From the NCBI RefSeq assembly GCF_011305535.1, contig NZ_CP049905.1:620001-684000 (forward strand): a stretch of DNA of 64,000 nt. Reading direction: 5' to 3'. Below are positions 43,288-52,829 of the stretch, one piece after another (position 1 is the first letter of the stretch; each line of letters starts with the position of its first letter). Source of the DNA: Diaphorobacter sp. HDW4B (GTDB lineage: Bacteria; Pseudomonadota; Gammaproteobacteria; Burkholderiales; Burkholderiaceae_C). Position numbers and translations under genes: made by a program. The notes under the pieces were generated by a model, which was given only the letters and a program-made list of their open reading frames with translations, was not told the DNA's origin and made no database searches.

Positions 43288-43581
43288 ATGGAAGTAGCCA
43301 TCGTCATCGAAGTCACCCTGCAGGATTGCGACGGAATTGAACCCCCATTGAAAGAACGCGCCGAAGCCCGGTTCATCCGCGAGATCCAGAAAATTTTCCC
43401 CGATGAGCAAAGCATGCTCGACGCCTGGCGGGCCTACATGGATGCCGCAGAAGGTGGAGAAATCAACGCGGAACAGGAACGCCTCGCCCGCTCCTGGCTC
43501 AAGGCCTTCGACAAGGCACGGCAGGCGGGGTTTCAAGGGATTTCGGTGGAAGAGGCTTACTTCGATGTGCGGATGGGTTGA
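43288..43581 (+). CDS. Small conserved-looking hypothetical protein, possibly SOS-regulated
   Basis: A 97-residue acidic protein, no signal peptide or membrane segment. A beta-strand start (MEVAIVIEVTLQD) is followed by three predicted helices rich in Glu/Arg/Lys and the closing VEEAYFDVRMG. I do not recognise a family. The LexA-box match 47 bp upstream suggests induction by DNA damage, but nothing in the chain names a repair function. A strong bidirectional terminator follows. Confidence 0.6.
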   Translation: MEVAIVIEVTLQDCDGIEPPLKERAEARFIREIQKIFPDEQSMLDAWRAYMDAAEGGEINAEQERLARSWLKAFDKARQAGFQGISVEEAYFDVRMG

Positions 43582-43625
43582 AGCGCCACCGCATCACTGC
43601 CTCCACGGAGCTACGCCCAGACAAC

Positions 43626-43651
43626 AAAAAACCCGCCTGAGCGGGTTTTTT
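43626..43651. terminator. Bidirectional intrinsic terminator
   Basis: AAAAAACCCGC (43626-43636) pairs with GCGGGTTTTTT (43641-43651), loop CTGA. It serves the small rightward gene and the convergent leftward queuosine-precursor transporter gene. Confidence 0.85.
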
Positions 43652-43676
43652 GCTTTGCGCCGAGAACGGCACGAAC

Positions 43677-44363
43677 TCAGTTCTGTGCAGCCATTGGTGT
43701 GACTGGTGGCACGCGCATCGCACGCACGATGGCAGCCAGCACCACGCCATACGCGGGAACAAACAGCAGCAGGCTCACCGCGAGCTTGATGGCGTAATCG
43801 ACCGCCGCGATCTCCACCCAGTTGGCAGCCATGAACGGGTCGCTGCTGCGCCAGAAAGCGATGCCGAAGAAAGCCACGGTATCGAGCGCCTGCCCCACGA
43901 TGGCCGAAGCCGTGGGAGCCAGCCACCACGAACGGCTGTTCTGGCGAATGCGATCAAACACCTGGATATCCAGCAACTGCCCAAACACATAGGCAGCAAA
44001 GCTCGCCAAGGCGATGCGGAACACAAAGCCGTTGAACGAGGCCAGCGCTTCCCAGCCGTTGAAATGGCCATTGTGAAACAGCACGCCCACAAAGTAGGAC
44101 ACGACCAGCGCAGGCAGCATGGCCCGCGTGATCACGCGGCGCGCGGCTTGCTTGCCGATCAGGCGCACCGTGAGATCGGTCGCAAGAAAGATGAATGGAA
44201 AGCTGAACGCGCCCCAAGTGCTGTGAAAGCCGAACAGCATGATCGGCAACTGCACCAGGTAATTGCTGGCGATGACGATGGCAATGTGAAAAGCCACCAG
44301 AAGCGAGAGATAGAACGGCACGCGAGACGGCTGTTGCGCCTGCGATGCATGAGCGAACGTCAT
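43677..44363 (-). CDS. yhhQ: Queuosine precursor transporter (YhhQ/VUT family)
   Basis: 228 residues from ATG 44363, with six hydrophobic segments. The family pattern includes an early NYLVQLPI, GAFSFPFIFLATDLTVRLIGK, ASFAAYVFGQLLDIQVF and SAIVGQALDTVAFFGIAF. YhhQ imports 7-cyano- and 7-aminomethyl-7-deazaguanine for queuosine in tRNA. No queuosine synthesis gene is adjacent and no preQ1-riboswitch consensus is visible upstream. It is followed leftward by the terminator at 43626-43651. Confidence 0.92.
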   Translation of the reverse strand: MTFAHASQAQQPSRVPFYLSLLVAFHIAIVIASNYLVQLPIMLFGFHSTWGAFSFPFIFLATDLTVRLIGKQAARRVITRAMLPALVVSYFVGVLFHNGHFNGWEALASFNGFVFRIALASFAAYVFGQLLDIQVFDRIRQNSRSWWLAPTASAIVGQALDTVAFFGIAFWRSSDPFMAANWVEIAAVDYAIKLAVSLLLFVPAYGVVLAAIVRAMRVPPVTPMAAQN

Positions 44364-44489
44364 GACTGACAACCTTTTTGATGAATGGGGGCGAGGGAAC
44401 CCATGACTGCGAAATGTGCCGACTGGCGGCGCGAAAGGCAGCATTGTACGGGAGCAAGCCATTCCCGACGAGGCAACAGGCTTGATCGC

Positions 44490-44912
44490 TTACTGTAGTT
44501 CAATACCTTCATCGGCACACCACGCACGCAGACGCTCGGCCGTGCTGTTGCGCTCGAATTCGTACCAGGCTTGCAACTGCCCCTTGTTCTCAAGAAATTC
44601 CTTGAATCTCCCATAGGCCCCACGGCAACCAGCCATACGCTCGACGCTTGCCATCTGATCGGGCAAATATTGCTCCACGAATCGTTTCACCAAGCCCCAG
44701 CCCAAATGGAGGTCGTGCTTGGTTGGCAGCACGACATAGGGGCCGGAATCGATGTCTTCGGGAAGATGGGTGTCCATCTCGGGATAGGCGCCATCCGTTG
44801 AAAAGTAGACCTCACCAGTTTCCAGATTCAGAATGGCCTCGACCTCCCCTGTCGCACCAAAGGATGCCATTTCAAACGCATCCAGAATCTGATTGAAATT
44901 CAGAGCTGCCAT
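44490..44912 (-). CDS. UPF0158 family protein
   Basis: A 140-residue soluble protein from ATG 44912; GGAGG lies 9 nt upstream. The layout follows UPF0158 (PF03682 type): NQILDAFEMAS, a LETGEVYFS strand pair, GPYVVLPTKHDLHLGWGLVKRFVEQYL, then the GAYGRFKEFL segment and a final WYEFERNSTAERLRAWCADEGIE. No biochemical function is established for the family. Stands alone between yhhQ and the acnB terminator. Confidence 0.78.
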   Translation of the reverse strand: MAALNFNQILDAFEMASFGATGEVEAILNLETGEVYFSTDGAYPEMDTHLPEDIDSGPYVVLPTKHDLHLGWGLVKRFVEQYLPDQMASVERMAGCRGAYGRFKEFLENKGQLQAWYEFERNSTAERLRAWCADEGIELQ

Positions 44913-44970
44913 GGTCGAAAACCTCCATTTTTCAAGCATCTTATGCAAGAAACGCCTCCCGACAGGCAAC

Positions 44971-44994
44971 AAAAAACCCGCCGAAGCGGGTTTT
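44971..44994 (-). terminator. Intrinsic terminator after acnB
   Basis: AAAACCCGC (44973-44981) pairs with GCGGGTTTT (44986-44994), loop CGAA; leftward six U follow (complement of 44971-44976). Confidence 0.8.
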
Positions 44995-45030
44995 CTGATT
45001 TGCGCCGAAGCGCGGCGTTGAAGGTTTGAA

Positions 45031-47616
45031 TTAAACCTTGGCAGCCACTTCTGCGTACTCTTCGATCTGGTCGAAGTTCATGTAGCGATAGACGCTGGCC
45101 TTGTCAGCGTCGATCACGCCCATTTCGGCCAGGTACTCTTCCTTCGAAGGCAGCTTGCCCAGACGCGATGCGATCGCGGCCAGTTCGGCGGAGCCCAGAT
45201 ACACGTTGGTGTTCTTGCCCAGACGGTTCGGGAAGTTGCGGGTCGAAGTGGAGATCACGGTTGCGCCTTCGCGAACCTGTGCCTGGTTGCCCATGCACAG
45301 CGAGCAGCCGGGCATTTCAGTACGCGCGCCGGCGGTGCCAAAGGCAGCGTAGTGACCTTCCTTGATCAGCTCGTTCTGGTCCATCTTGGTGGGCGGAGCC
45401 ACCCACAGCTTGACCGGGATGTCGCGCTTGCCGCCGAGCAGCTTGGCAGCGGCACGGAAGTGACCGATGTTGGTCATGCACGAGCCGATGAAGGCTTCGT
45501 CGATCTTGGTGCCGGCCACTTCGGACAGGGTCTTGGCGTCATCAGGATCGTTAGGGCAGCAGACGATCGGCTCCTTGATGTCGGCCAGATCGATCTCGAT
45601 GACGTGTGCGTATTCGGCATCCTTGTCGGCTTCGAGCAGGTTGGGCGCGGCCAGCCATGCTTCGACCTTTTCGATGCGGCGCTGCAGGGTCTTCGCGTCA
45701 GCGTAGCCGTCGGCGATCATGTTCTTCATCAGAACGACGTTCGACTTCAGGTATTCGGCCACTGGCTCCTTGTTGAGCTTGATGGTGCAACCTGCGGCGG
45801 AACGCTCAGCAGACGCGTCGGACAGCTCGAATGCTTGCTCGACCTTCAGATCTGGCAGACCTTCGATTTCGAGGATGCGGCCCGAGAATTCGTTGATCTT
45901 GCCCGCCTTCGCAACGGTCAGCAGACCTTGCTTGATGGCGTACAGCGGAATCGCGTGCACCAGATCGCGCAGGGTCACGCCGGGCTGCATTTCACCCTTG
46001 AAGCGAACCAGAATGGACTCTGGCATGTCCAGAGGCATCACGCCGGTCGCAGCGCCGAACGCCACGAGGCCGGAACCTGCTGGGAACGAAATGCCGATGG
46101 GGAAACGAGTGTGCGAGTCGCCGCCGGTACCGACGGTGTCAGGCAGCAGCAGGCGGTTGAGCCAGCTGTGGATCACGCCATCGCCAGGACGCAGGGCCAC
46201 GCCGCCGCGGTTGGAGATGAACGCAGGCAATTCGCGGTGGGTCTTCACGTCCACTGGCTTGGGATAAGCAGCGGTGTGGCAGAACGATTGCATCACCAGG
46301 TCGGAGGAGAAGCCCAGGCAAGCCAGGTCCTTCAGCTCGTCGCGGGTCATCGGGCCGGTGGTGTCTTGCGAACCCACGGTGGTCATGCGTGGCTCGCAGT
46401 AGGTACCGGGACGAACGCCCTGACCTTCCGGCAGACCGACAGCGCGGCCCACCATCTTCTGAGCCAGCGTGAAGCCAGCCTTGGAGGCGGCAGGAGCTTG
46501 TGGCAGACGGAACGCGGTGGATGCAGCCAGACCCAGGAACTCGCGTGCCTTGGCGGTCAGCGAGCGGCCGATGATCAGGTTGATACGGCCACCGGCTTGC
46601 ACTTCGTCGAGCAGCACGTCGGACTTCAGTTGGAAGTCAGCAACCTTGGCGCCGTTCTTCTCGATCTTGCCGTCATAAGGATAGACGTCGATCACGTCAC
46701 CCATTTCGAGCTTGGACACGTCCACTTCGATAGGCAGAGCGCCGGAGTCTTCTTGCGTGTTGAAGAAGATCGGAGCGATCTTGCCGCCGAGCGTGACACC
46801 ACCGAAGCGCTTGTTGGGCACGAACGGAATGTCCATGCCGGTTGCCCAGATGATGGAGTTGGTGGCCGACTTGCGCGAAGAACCGGTGCCGACCACGTCG
46901 CCCACGTAGGCCACGAGGTTGCCCTTCTTCTTCAGGTCATCGATGAACTGCATCGGGCCGCGCTTGCCGTCTTCTTCGGGCTTGAACGCTGCGTCAGGAC
47001 GCGTGTTCTTGAGCATCGCCAGATAGTGCAGCGGAATGTCGGGACGGCTCCATGCGTCGGGAGCGGGCGACAGGTCGTCGGTGTTGGTTTCGCCGGGCAC
47101 CTTGAAGACGGTGACGGTGATCTTCTTTTCGACTTCGGGACGCGATGTGAACCACTCGGCGTCAGCCCAGCTCTGCATCACTTCCTTGGCCTTGGCGTTG
47201 CTGGCCTTGGCCTTGTCTGCCACGTCGTTGAAGAAGTCGAACATCAGCAGTGTCTTCTTCAGCGCGTCAGCAGCCACGCCAGCGACTTCAGCGTCGTCCA
47301 GCAGCTCGATCAGCGGGTGCACGTTGTAGCCGCCCACCATGGTGCCGAGCAGCTCGGTGGCCTTGGCCTTGGAGATCAGGGCCACCTTCACTTCGCCGTG
47401 GGCCACGGCGGCCAGGAACGACGCCTTGACCTTGGCAGCATCGTCCACGCCTGGTGGCACGCGGTGTGTCAGCAGGTCGAGCAGGAACGCGTCTTCACCG
47501 GCTGGTGGGTTCTTGATCAGCTCGATCAGCTCGGCCGTCTGCTTGGCGTCGAGTGGCAGTGGGGGGATGCCCAGTGCGGCGCGTTCAGCCACATGGTCAC
47601 GGTAGGCTTTCAACAT
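45031..47616 (-). CDS. acnB: Aconitate hydratase B (bifunctional aconitase / 2-methylisocitrate dehydratase)
   Basis: An 861-residue [4Fe-4S] enzyme that interconverts citrate and isocitrate. The domain order is that of AcnB: an N-terminal HEAT-like domain (about 1-160), the swivel domain 4, then the three catalytic domains. The cluster cysteines are in [16 protein letters not shown] and PGCSLCMGN; substrate loops include GGDSHTRFP and [10 protein letters not shown]. Nearest genes upstream are an exported protein, a CitE-like lyase, tam and mdh on the same strand. A terminator follows at 44971-44994. Confidence 0.97.
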   Translation of the reverse strand: MLKAYRDHVAERAALGIPPLPLDAKQTAELIELIKNPPAGEDAFLLDLLTHRVPPGVDDAAKVKASFLAAVAHGEVKVALISKAKATELLGTMVGGYNVHPLIELLDDAEVAGVAADALKKTLLMFDFFNDVADKAKASNAKAKEVMQSWADAEWFTSRPEVEKKITVTVFKVPGETNTDDLSPAPDAWSRPDIPLHYLAMLKNTRPDAAFKPEEDGKRGPMQFIDDLKKKGNLVAYVGDVVGTGSSRKSATNSIIWATGMDIPFVPNKRFGGVTLGGKIAPIFFNTQEDSGALPIEVDVSKLEMGDVIDVYPYDGKIEKNGAKVADFQLKSDVLLDEVQAGGRINLIIGRSLTAKAREFLGLAASTAFRLPQAPAASKAGFTLAQKMVGRAVGLPEGQGVRPGTYCEPRMTTVGSQDTTGPMTRDELKDLACLGFSSDLVMQSFCHTAAYPKPVDVKTHRELPAFISNRGGVALRPGDGVIHSWLNRLLLPDTVGTGGDSHTRFPIGISFPAGSGLVAFGAATGVMPLDMPESILVRFKGEMQPGVTLRDLVHAIPLYAIKQGLLTVAKAGKINEFSGRILEIEGLPDLKVEQAFELSDASAERSAAGCTIKLNKEPVAEYLKSNVVLMKNMIADGYADAKTLQRRIEKVEAWLAAPNLLEADKDAEYAHVIEIDLADIKEPIVCCPNDPDDAKTLSEVAGTKIDEAFIGSCMTNIGHFRAAAKLLGGKRDIPVKLWVAPPTKMDQNELIKEGHYAAFGTAGARTEMPGCSLCMGNQAQVREGATVISTSTRNFPNRLGKNTNVYLGSAELAAIASRLGKLPSKEEYLAEMGVIDADKASVYRYMNFDQIEEYAEVAAKV

Positions 47617-47741
47617 GGTCTACTTCTCCGAAGTTTTTGGTTTTCAATCAAATGGGGCGGCAATTGGCAAGCCTCTGGCTGACCATCGCGAAGATGGTCA
47701 CAAGAGGCCCGCCGTGTTTTCAGCAGTCCGGGACTGCGGTC

Positions 47742-48353
47742 TTACTTGGTGTTCAGACCGTCGAGCACACCGGGTGTGGGGTTCCTCTTCATGGACTCGG
47801 CCACAGCAACCTGGTTGGGATTCATGCATTCGTCGGCCATGCGCTGACCTTGTTTCTGGTTCAGCAGCATGGACTTGTTGGCGATCTGCATCCAGACGGC
47901 ACCGGCCTTCTGGTCTTCAAGACGGATGGCGCCAGTGGACGTCGCCACAGGCTGCATGTGGTACTTGAAATTCTTGCCCGTCACATGGAAACGGCCGGGG
48001 GAGCTCGGGTCCTTCTGGACATCCACATAGGCACCGAGTTCGCAAGGCATATGGCCTGTCACGACGGTATCGGCCAGTGCCAACTCAGCGGGCGACAGCG
48101 CGGCTTCCGCAGCGATGAAGCCAGAGGCCACCTGCGTCGCGGCGCTCTTGAGCTGCGTGCGGCTGCTGGTGGCGGCTGTGGTCTTCTTCGGCGCAGCAGT
48201 GGTCTTCTTGGCCGTCGTGGTGGTGGTCTTCTTGGCCGCAGGAGCTTTCGCCGCAGTCTTGGGAGCCGCCTTTTGAGCGGGCTTGGAATCGGTTTGCGCC
48301 ATGGCAATGGCTGGTGCAATGGCAATCAGGGCGGCAGCGACGAGGGTCTTCAT
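47742..48353 (-). CDS. Exported Ala/Lys/Thr-rich hypothetical protein
   Basis: 203 residues. A signal peptide (hydrophobic AALIAIAPAIAMA, cleavage before QTDS) is followed by about 45 residues of Ala/Lys/Thr/Pro repeats (AAPKTAAKAPAAKKTTTT), then a globular domain (about 68-203) with two Cys (in MPCELG and DECMNP). I do not recognise the domain. The Lys-rich tract would suit binding to cell wall or polyanions; that is inference. It lies 58 bp from the CitE-like gene and 125 bp before acnB, within the TCA gene run. Confidence 0.75.
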   Translation of the reverse strand: MKTLVAAALIAIAPAIAMAQTDSKPAQKAAPKTAAKAPAAKKTTTTTAKKTTAAPKKTTAATSSRTQLKSAATQVASGFIAAEAALSPAELALADTVVTGHMPCELGAYVDVQKDPSSPGRFHVTGKNFKYHMQPVATSTGAIRLEDQKAGAVWMQIANKSMLLNQKQGQRMADECMNPNQVAVAESMKRNPTPGVLDGLNTK

Positions 48354-48411
48354 GGGGACTCCTGCAAGATGAAAATGAGTTGATGGGATCGAAACATCAA
48401 AAATAACCGAT

Positions 48412-49431
48412 TTATGCTTCAGTGACGCCATCACCCGTAACAAACCATTGGCGCGCATCCAACGGGATGGCACGGCCGGTTTGGTGAGCACGCTCGAGCA
48501 CCTGCCAGAAATAGCGGTAGCTCGCGCGATCGTGCAACACGCCGTCTTCGCTGATGGGAGCCCAGTCAGCGGCCACGGCGGCAGAAATGATGCGACCGGC
48601 GCGTTCGATCTCGACATCGTCGGGCGCCAGCGCCGCGAGGATGGGTCGGATCTGCGCCGGGTGGATGCTCCACATGCGCGTGTAACCAAATTCACGATTG
48701 GCCTTGCGGGCAGCGGCCTGCATGGCATCGGTGTTGCTGAATTCGGTGACTACGCAGTGGGACGGCACCTTGCCATGTGCATGGCAGGCAGACGAAATTT
48801 CAAGCTTGGCGCGCACGACCAGTGGATGCTCGAACTGGCCAGCCGAGGTCATGCCGGCCGAAGGAATCGCGCCACCATGGGCGGACACGAAATCCATCAG
48901 ACCAAAGCTCAGGCTCTGGATGCGTGGGTGCGAGGCAATGTCGAAGGCGCGGTGCACGGCGGCGGGCGACTCGATCAGCGCGTGCAGCGGCAGATGCTTC
49001 GCGCCAGCGGCGTCGAGCGCGCGGGTGGCGATCTCCACATCTTCGTAGGTTTCCACCTTGGGAATCATGATGTGGCAGAGCTTGTCGCCTGCTTCCCCTG
49101 CGATCGTGGCGATGTCGTTGGCGAACGCTGGGTGGTCGACGGTGTGCACGCGGGCGGCAACGCGCGCACCGGGTTTGGCTTCGCACACCAGTTGCGCGAC
49201 CAGCCTGGCGTGCTCGCGCTCCAGACCGACGGGCGCTCCGTCTTCACAGTCGAGCGTCACGTCGAACACCACATGGCCGAACTCGGCGCGCATCTCGTCC
49301 TGCAGTTGCAGGCTCTTGCGCATGCGCACTTCCACGCCGCTGTAGTGATCGCAGACGGGAATGTGTTGCTGCCCTGCCTGCGCTCCGAGCAGGACAGTGG
49401 CGGGATGGGCTTTGGCGGCGGTCGTCGTCAT
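48412..49431 (-). CDS. HpcH/HpaI aldolase / citrate lyase beta-like protein (CitE-like CoA ester lyase)
   Basis: A 339-residue TIM-barrel protein. The Mg2+ and substrate residues fall in FDVTLDCEDGAPVG (Glu/Asp), ALIESPAAVHRAFDIA (Glu) and SFGLMDFVSAHGG (Asp), the CitE-like metal set. Members cleave malyl-, citramalyl- or citryl-CoA. The true citrate lyase operon (citC/D/F) is absent. It overlaps tam by 4 bp and is probably translated from the mdh-tam message. The usual product call in this lineage is CoA ester lyase; the real substrate is unknown. Confidence 0.88.
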   Translation of the reverse strand: MTTTAAKAHPATVLLGAQAGQQHIPVCDHYSGVEVRMRKSLQLQDEMRAEFGHVVFDVTLDCEDGAPVGLEREHARLVAQLVCEAKPGARVAARVHTVDHPAFANDIATIAGEAGDKLCHIMIPKVETYEDVEIATRALDAAGAKHLPLHALIESPAAVHRAFDIASHPRIQSLSFGLMDFVSAHGGAIPSAGMTSAGQFEHPLVVRAKLEISSACHAHGKVPSHCVVTEFSNTDAMQAAARKANREFGYTRMWSIHPAQIRPILAALAPDDVEIERAGRIISAAVAADWAPISEDGVLHDRASYRYFWQVLERAHQTGRAIPLDARQWFVTGDGVTEA

Positions 49432-50216
49432 GCGGGGCGCTGGGCAACAATGAACATGCGCGGGAAGGCCAGCAGTCGCTTGCCGTCACTGCGCACGGGA
49501 TATTCGGCATCGATGCGTTTTTCGTAACTCGCAAGAAACTCGGCTCGCAGAGTGTCGGAAAGCGGATCGACAAAAGGCTTGAGTCCGGTGCCACGCACCC
49601 ATTCCACGATGGCTGCGGCGGACTCCATTGGATGCTGGTACACGGTGTGCCAGACATCCACCTGCGCGGCCTCTTTGGCCAGCAGGTCGTAGTACTGACC
49701 AATGCTGAGCAGCTCGGTGCGCAGCTTGGTGAAGTCGCCAATCGGTTCCTTGAACGGCGATTCGGCAGCCAGCTCGCGCATGTTGCGGTGCGTGGGCTCG
49801 GCGCGGTTGTCGGGCATCTGGATGGCCAGAACACCGCCGGGCGCGAGTGCACGGAACAGGCGCGGGATCAGCATCTCGTGATCGCCCACCCATTGCAGCG
49901 CGGCATTGGCATAAATGAGATTGGGTGCCGAACCTGTTGTGGTATCCGGCACCCAATCGTTGATGTCTGCGGCTACAAAGTCCACGCCGGGGAGCCGCTT
50001 TGCAGCGCTCTCCAGCATGGCTTTGGAGTTGTCCACGCCGATCGCACGGGCCTTTGGGAAGCGTGCGACCAGCAGTTCGGTGGAATTCCCCGGCCCGCAG
50101 CCTAGATCCACCACCACGGATGGATCGTTCAGGGGCACGCGCGCCAGCAGCTCACGGGCCGGGCGCGTGCGCTCGTCCTCGTAGCGGCTGTAGAGCTGGG
50201 GGTTCCAATCCTGCAT
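49428..50216 (-). CDS. tam: Trans-aconitate 2-methyltransferase
   Basis: A 262-residue SAM-dependent methyltransferase. Motif I is [15 protein letters not shown] (about 36-50), followed by the acidic GVDNSKAML and AADINDW. The start [21 protein letters not shown] is characteristic of Tam. It methylates trans-aconitate, which forms by isomerisation of cis-aconitate and inhibits aconitase. Location with acnB and mdh fits this detoxifying role. It starts 24 bp after mdh and overlaps the CitE-like gene. Confidence 0.93.
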   Translation of the reverse strand: MQDWNPQLYSRYEDERTRPARELLARVPLNDPSVVVDLGCGPGNSTELLVARFPKARAIGVDNSKAMLESAAKRLPGVDFVAADINDWVPDTTTGSAPNLIYANAALQWVGDHEMLIPRLFRALAPGGVLAIQMPDNRAEPTHRNMRELAAESPFKEPIGDFTKLRTELLSIGQYYDLLAKEAAQVDVWHTVYQHPMESAAAIVEWVRGTGLKPFVDPLSDTLRAEFLASYEKRIDAEYPVRSDGKRLLAFPRMFIVAQRPA

Positions 50217-50240
50217 GTGTGGACTTTGGTTTCCTGTGAA

Positions 50241-51227
50241 TTACAGGAGGTGCTTCACGCCGTCTTGTTCGCCTTGCAGCTCAGCCAGCGTCTTGTTGAT
50301 GCATTCTTGCGAGAACGCGTCGATTTCCAGACCTTCGACGATCTTGTATTCGCCGTTGGCTGTGGTGACCGGGAAGCCGAACACGATGCCGGCTGGAATG
50401 CCGTATTCGCCATTCGAAGGCACACCCATGGTGACCCATTCGCCGTTGGAGCCCAGAGCCCAGTCGCGCATGTGGTCGATGGCAGCGTTGGCAGCCGAAG
50501 CAGCCGACGACAGGCCACGTGCAGCGATGATCGCAGCGCCGCGCTTGCCGACGGTTGGCAGGAACACGTTGGCGTTCCACTCTTGGTCGTTGATCATATC
50601 CTTGACAGACTTGCCATCGACGGTGGCGAAGCGGTAGTCAGCGTACATGGTTGGCGAGTGGTTGCCCCACACGGTCAGCTTCTTGATGTCGCCCACGGCG
50701 AAGCTGGCCTTGGCAGCCAGTTGCGAAGCAGCGCGGTTGTGGTCCAGACGCAGCATGGCGGTGAAGTTCTTTGCTGGCAGGTCAGGAGCCGACTTCATGG
50801 CGATGTAGGCGTTGGTGTTGGCTGGGTTGCCGACAACCAGAACCTTCACGTTGCGTGAAGCGACTGCGTTCAGAGCCTTGCCCTGAGCGGTGAAGATCTG
50901 TGCGTTGGCAGCCAGCAGGTCGGCACGTTCCATGCCTGGGCCACGTGGACGGGCACCGACCAGCAGAGCGTAGTCGGTGTCCTTGAAGGCTTGCAGTGGA
51001 TCGCTGTGGGCTTCGATGCCGGCCAGCAGAGGGAATGCGCAGTCTTCCAGCTCCATGATCACGCCCTTCAGAGCGTTCTGGGCCTTTTCGTCAGGAATTT
51101 CGAGCAGTTGCAGAATGACTGGCTGGTCCTTGCCCAGCATTTCGCCGGAAGCGATGCGGAACAACAGGGCGTAACCGATTTGACCAGCGGCACCGGTAAC
51201 GGCAACGCGAACGGGCTTCTTGCTCAT
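50241..51227 (-). CDS. mdh: Malate dehydrogenase (NAD-dependent)
   Basis: A 328-residue tetrameric/dimeric lactate-malate dehydrogenase fold enzyme that oxidises malate to oxaloacetate. Seen: the nucleotide motif [13 protein letters not shown] (9-21), substrate loop [40 protein letters not shown] with an active-site Arg, and WGNHSPTMY with the catalytic His. This long form is usual in betaproteobacteria. It is divergent from the GntR regulator gene across 215 bp. Confidence 0.96.
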   Translation of the reverse strand: MSKKPVRVAVTGAAGQIGYALLFRIASGEMLGKDQPVILQLLEIPDEKAQNALKGVIMELEDCAFPLLAGIEAHSDPLQAFKDTDYALLVGARPRGPGMERADLLAANAQIFTAQGKALNAVASRNVKVLVVGNPANTNAYIAMKSAPDLPAKNFTAMLRLDHNRAASQLAAKASFAVGDIKKLTVWGNHSPTMYADYRFATVDGKSVKDMINDQEWNANVFLPTVGKRGAAIIAARGLSSAASAANAAIDHMRDWALGSNGEWVTMGVPSNGEYGIPAGIVFGFPVTTANGEYKIVEGLEIDAFSQECINKTLAELQGEQDGVKHLL

Positions 51228-51357
51228 GAGAAAAACTCCAAAAATATGAGGGCTGTGTTGGTGTCAGGACTCACTCGGGCGGCACATGAATCGACAGCCA
51301 CCCGAACCCGGCATTAACAGCCCCCGAGTTTACCGCTGATTCATTGACAGGGTCAAT

Positions 51358-51385
51358 TTGTCTTATGTCTTATATAAGATATGAT
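51358..51385 (+). promoter_or_regulatory. Promoter of the GntR gene with an embedded palindrome
   Basis: A -35-like TTGTCT (51358-51363) and a -10-like TATGAT (51380-51385) are 16 bp apart. The perfect 12-bp palindrome TCTTATATAAGA (51368-51379) fills the spacer, the expected place for an autorepressor. Distance from the -10 to the gntR ATG is 57 bp. A looser dyad TTGAC (51344-51348) / GTCAA (51352-51356) lies just upstream, toward mdh. Confidence 0.5.
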
Positions 51386-51442
51386 GGCAGGTGAAAGTTT
51401 CAAACTGATTACCGCATCGATCTCTCGATCCAGCCCATCGGC

Positions 51443-52234
51443 ATGTCCTCCAACTCGACATCACCTTCTTCATCAGCCGTCGCCAACGCGGGGGCGGGAG
51501 GCGTTTCGACTCCGGCGTTCAGCCCGCTGTACCAGCAAATCAAGGGTCTCATCCTGCACAGCCTGCAACATGGCGAATGGAAACCCGGCGAAGTCATTCC
51601 CAGCGAAATGGACCTCGCAGCGCGCTTTCGCGTGAGCCAGGGCACGGTGCGCAAGGCCATCGACGAGCTGGCCTCCGACAACCTGCTCGTGCGCCGTCAG
51701 GGCAAGGGCACGTTTGTGGCCACTCATGCCGAGCAGCAGGTGCAATACCGTTTTCTCAAGCTGCTCCCCGACAGCGGCGACGTCCGCGAGGAAGGTCCGG
51801 CCCAGCGCACGATTCTCGAATGCAAGCGCAACCGCGCCTCCGCCGAGATCGCCCGCGCGCTGCAGATTCGCACCGGGGACCCCATCATTCAGGCGCGCCG
51901 CATTCTGGCATTTGCCGGTGTACCCACCATTTTGGAGGACATCTGGCTGCCCGGTCAGGCATTCAAAGGCCTGACCGCCGAGCAGATGGCCAACTACCAC
52001 GGCCCGACCTACGCCATGTTCGAGCTCGATTACGGCGTGCGCATGGTGCGTGCCGAAGAAAAAATCCGTGCGGTTGTCCCTGACGACGAGCAGGCCAATC
52101 TGTTGCTGGTGCCCCCGCACACGCCCCTGCTGTCGGTCGAGCGCATCGCCTACACCTACAACGATGTTCCAATGGAGTTACGTCGTGCGCTCTACAGAAC
52201 TGACACACATCACTATCACAATTCGCTAAGCTGA
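51443..52234 (+). CDS. GntR family transcriptional regulator (HutC/UTRA type)
   Basis: 263 residues. A variable N-terminus of about 30 residues is followed by a winged HTH (about 31-98, with GEVIPSEMDLAARFRVSQGT and LVRRQGKGTFV). A UTRA effector domain (about 115-255) contains RRILAFAGVPTILEDIWLPG. HutC-type regulators bind small metabolites. Lying between mdh and sdhCDAB, it is a good candidate for control of TCA-cycle genes on both sides and of itself; the effector may be a carboxylate. That regulon is inference from position. Confidence 0.9.
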   Translation: MSSNSTSPSSSAVANAGAGGVSTPAFSPLYQQIKGLILHSLQHGEWKPGEVIPSEMDLAARFRVSQGTVRKAIDELASDNLLVRRQGKGTFVATHAEQQVQYRFLKLLPDSGDVREEGPAQRTILECKRNRASAEIARALQIRTGDPIIQARRILAFAGVPTILEDIWLPGQAFKGLTAEQMANYHGPTYAMFELDYGVRMVRAEEKIRAVVPDDEQANLLLVPPHTPLLSVERIAYTYNDVPMELRRALYRTDTHHYHNSLS

Positions 52235-52280
52235 CAACAGGGTTTACAGCAACGCCCGACTATGGAATAAGCATTCCCCA

Positions 52281-52319
52281 CAACCCAGTGACATTGGGTT
52301 GCAATAGAATTTTGGGTTG
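52281..52319 (+). promoter_or_regulatory. Three CAACCCA/TGGGTTG heptamers upstream of sdhC
   Basis: CAACCCA at 52281-52287 and its complement TGGGTTG at 52295-52301 form a dyad with a 7-bp spacer, and TGGGTTG recurs at 52313-52319, 18 bp further. They lie 51-89 bp before the sdhC start. They may be regulator half-sites; the regulator is unknown. Confidence 0.4.
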
Positions 52320-52369
52320 TCCGCATCCGCGATTACAACGCAGTTACATCCACGAAAGCAAATCCAGAC

Positions 52370-52792
52370 ATGACTGAGCAAGCTAAAAAGCGGCCTGAGT
52401 TCCGCAATATCAACGTATTCACGGACCTTCCCGGTTACCGCCTGCCCCCTGCCGGCGTGCTGTCGATCCTGCATCGCGTCAGCGGCATGATCATGTTCTT
52501 CCTGCTGCCGTTCATCACCTGGATGTTCGACAAGTCCCTTTCGTCCGAAATTTCGTACGGCGATTTCACCTCCGTGTTCCAGGGTTCCTGGGGCTGGCTG
52601 GCCAAACTGGTCTGCCTGGCTCTCATCTGGGGTTACCTGCACCACTTCTGCGCCGGCGTTCGCCACCTGCTGATGGACATGAACCATCACATCGTGAACA
52701 AGGAATTCGGCAAGTCTTCCGCGCTCGTTTGCTTCGCCATCAGCCTCGTGCTGACCGTGGCGCTCGGCGCAAAGCTGTTCGGCCTGTACTGA
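52370..52792 (+). CDS. sdhC: Succinate dehydrogenase cytochrome b556 subunit
   Basis: A 140-residue membrane anchor of complex II with three helices (about 30-55, 70-95, 115-138). The heme b/quinone motif is LHRVSGMIMF (about 31-40) with an early RPEFRNINVFTDLPGYRLP lead typical of SdhC. The loop HHFCAGVRHLLMDM carries the heme-ligand His. It begins the sdhCDAB-sdhE-gltA unit. Confidence 0.94.
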   Translation: MTEQAKKRPEFRNINVFTDLPGYRLPPAGVLSILHRVSGMIMFFLLPFITWMFDKSLSSEISYGDFTSVFQGSWGWLAKLVCLALIWGYLHHFCAGVRHLLMDMNHHIVNKEFGKSSALVCFAISLVLTVALGAKLFGLY

Positions 52793-52829
52793 TCGGCCAT
52801 TTTTCTCCCTACGATAAGGAAAAAGAACC

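Noticed and set aside
44364-44489. preQ1 riboswitch upstream of yhhQ
   Set aside because: No match to the preQ1-I or preQ1-II consensus could be recognised.
45352-47682. 776-residue open frame antisense to acnB
   Set aside because: Mirror of the acnB third-position GC bias; no recognisable domain and acnB is intact.
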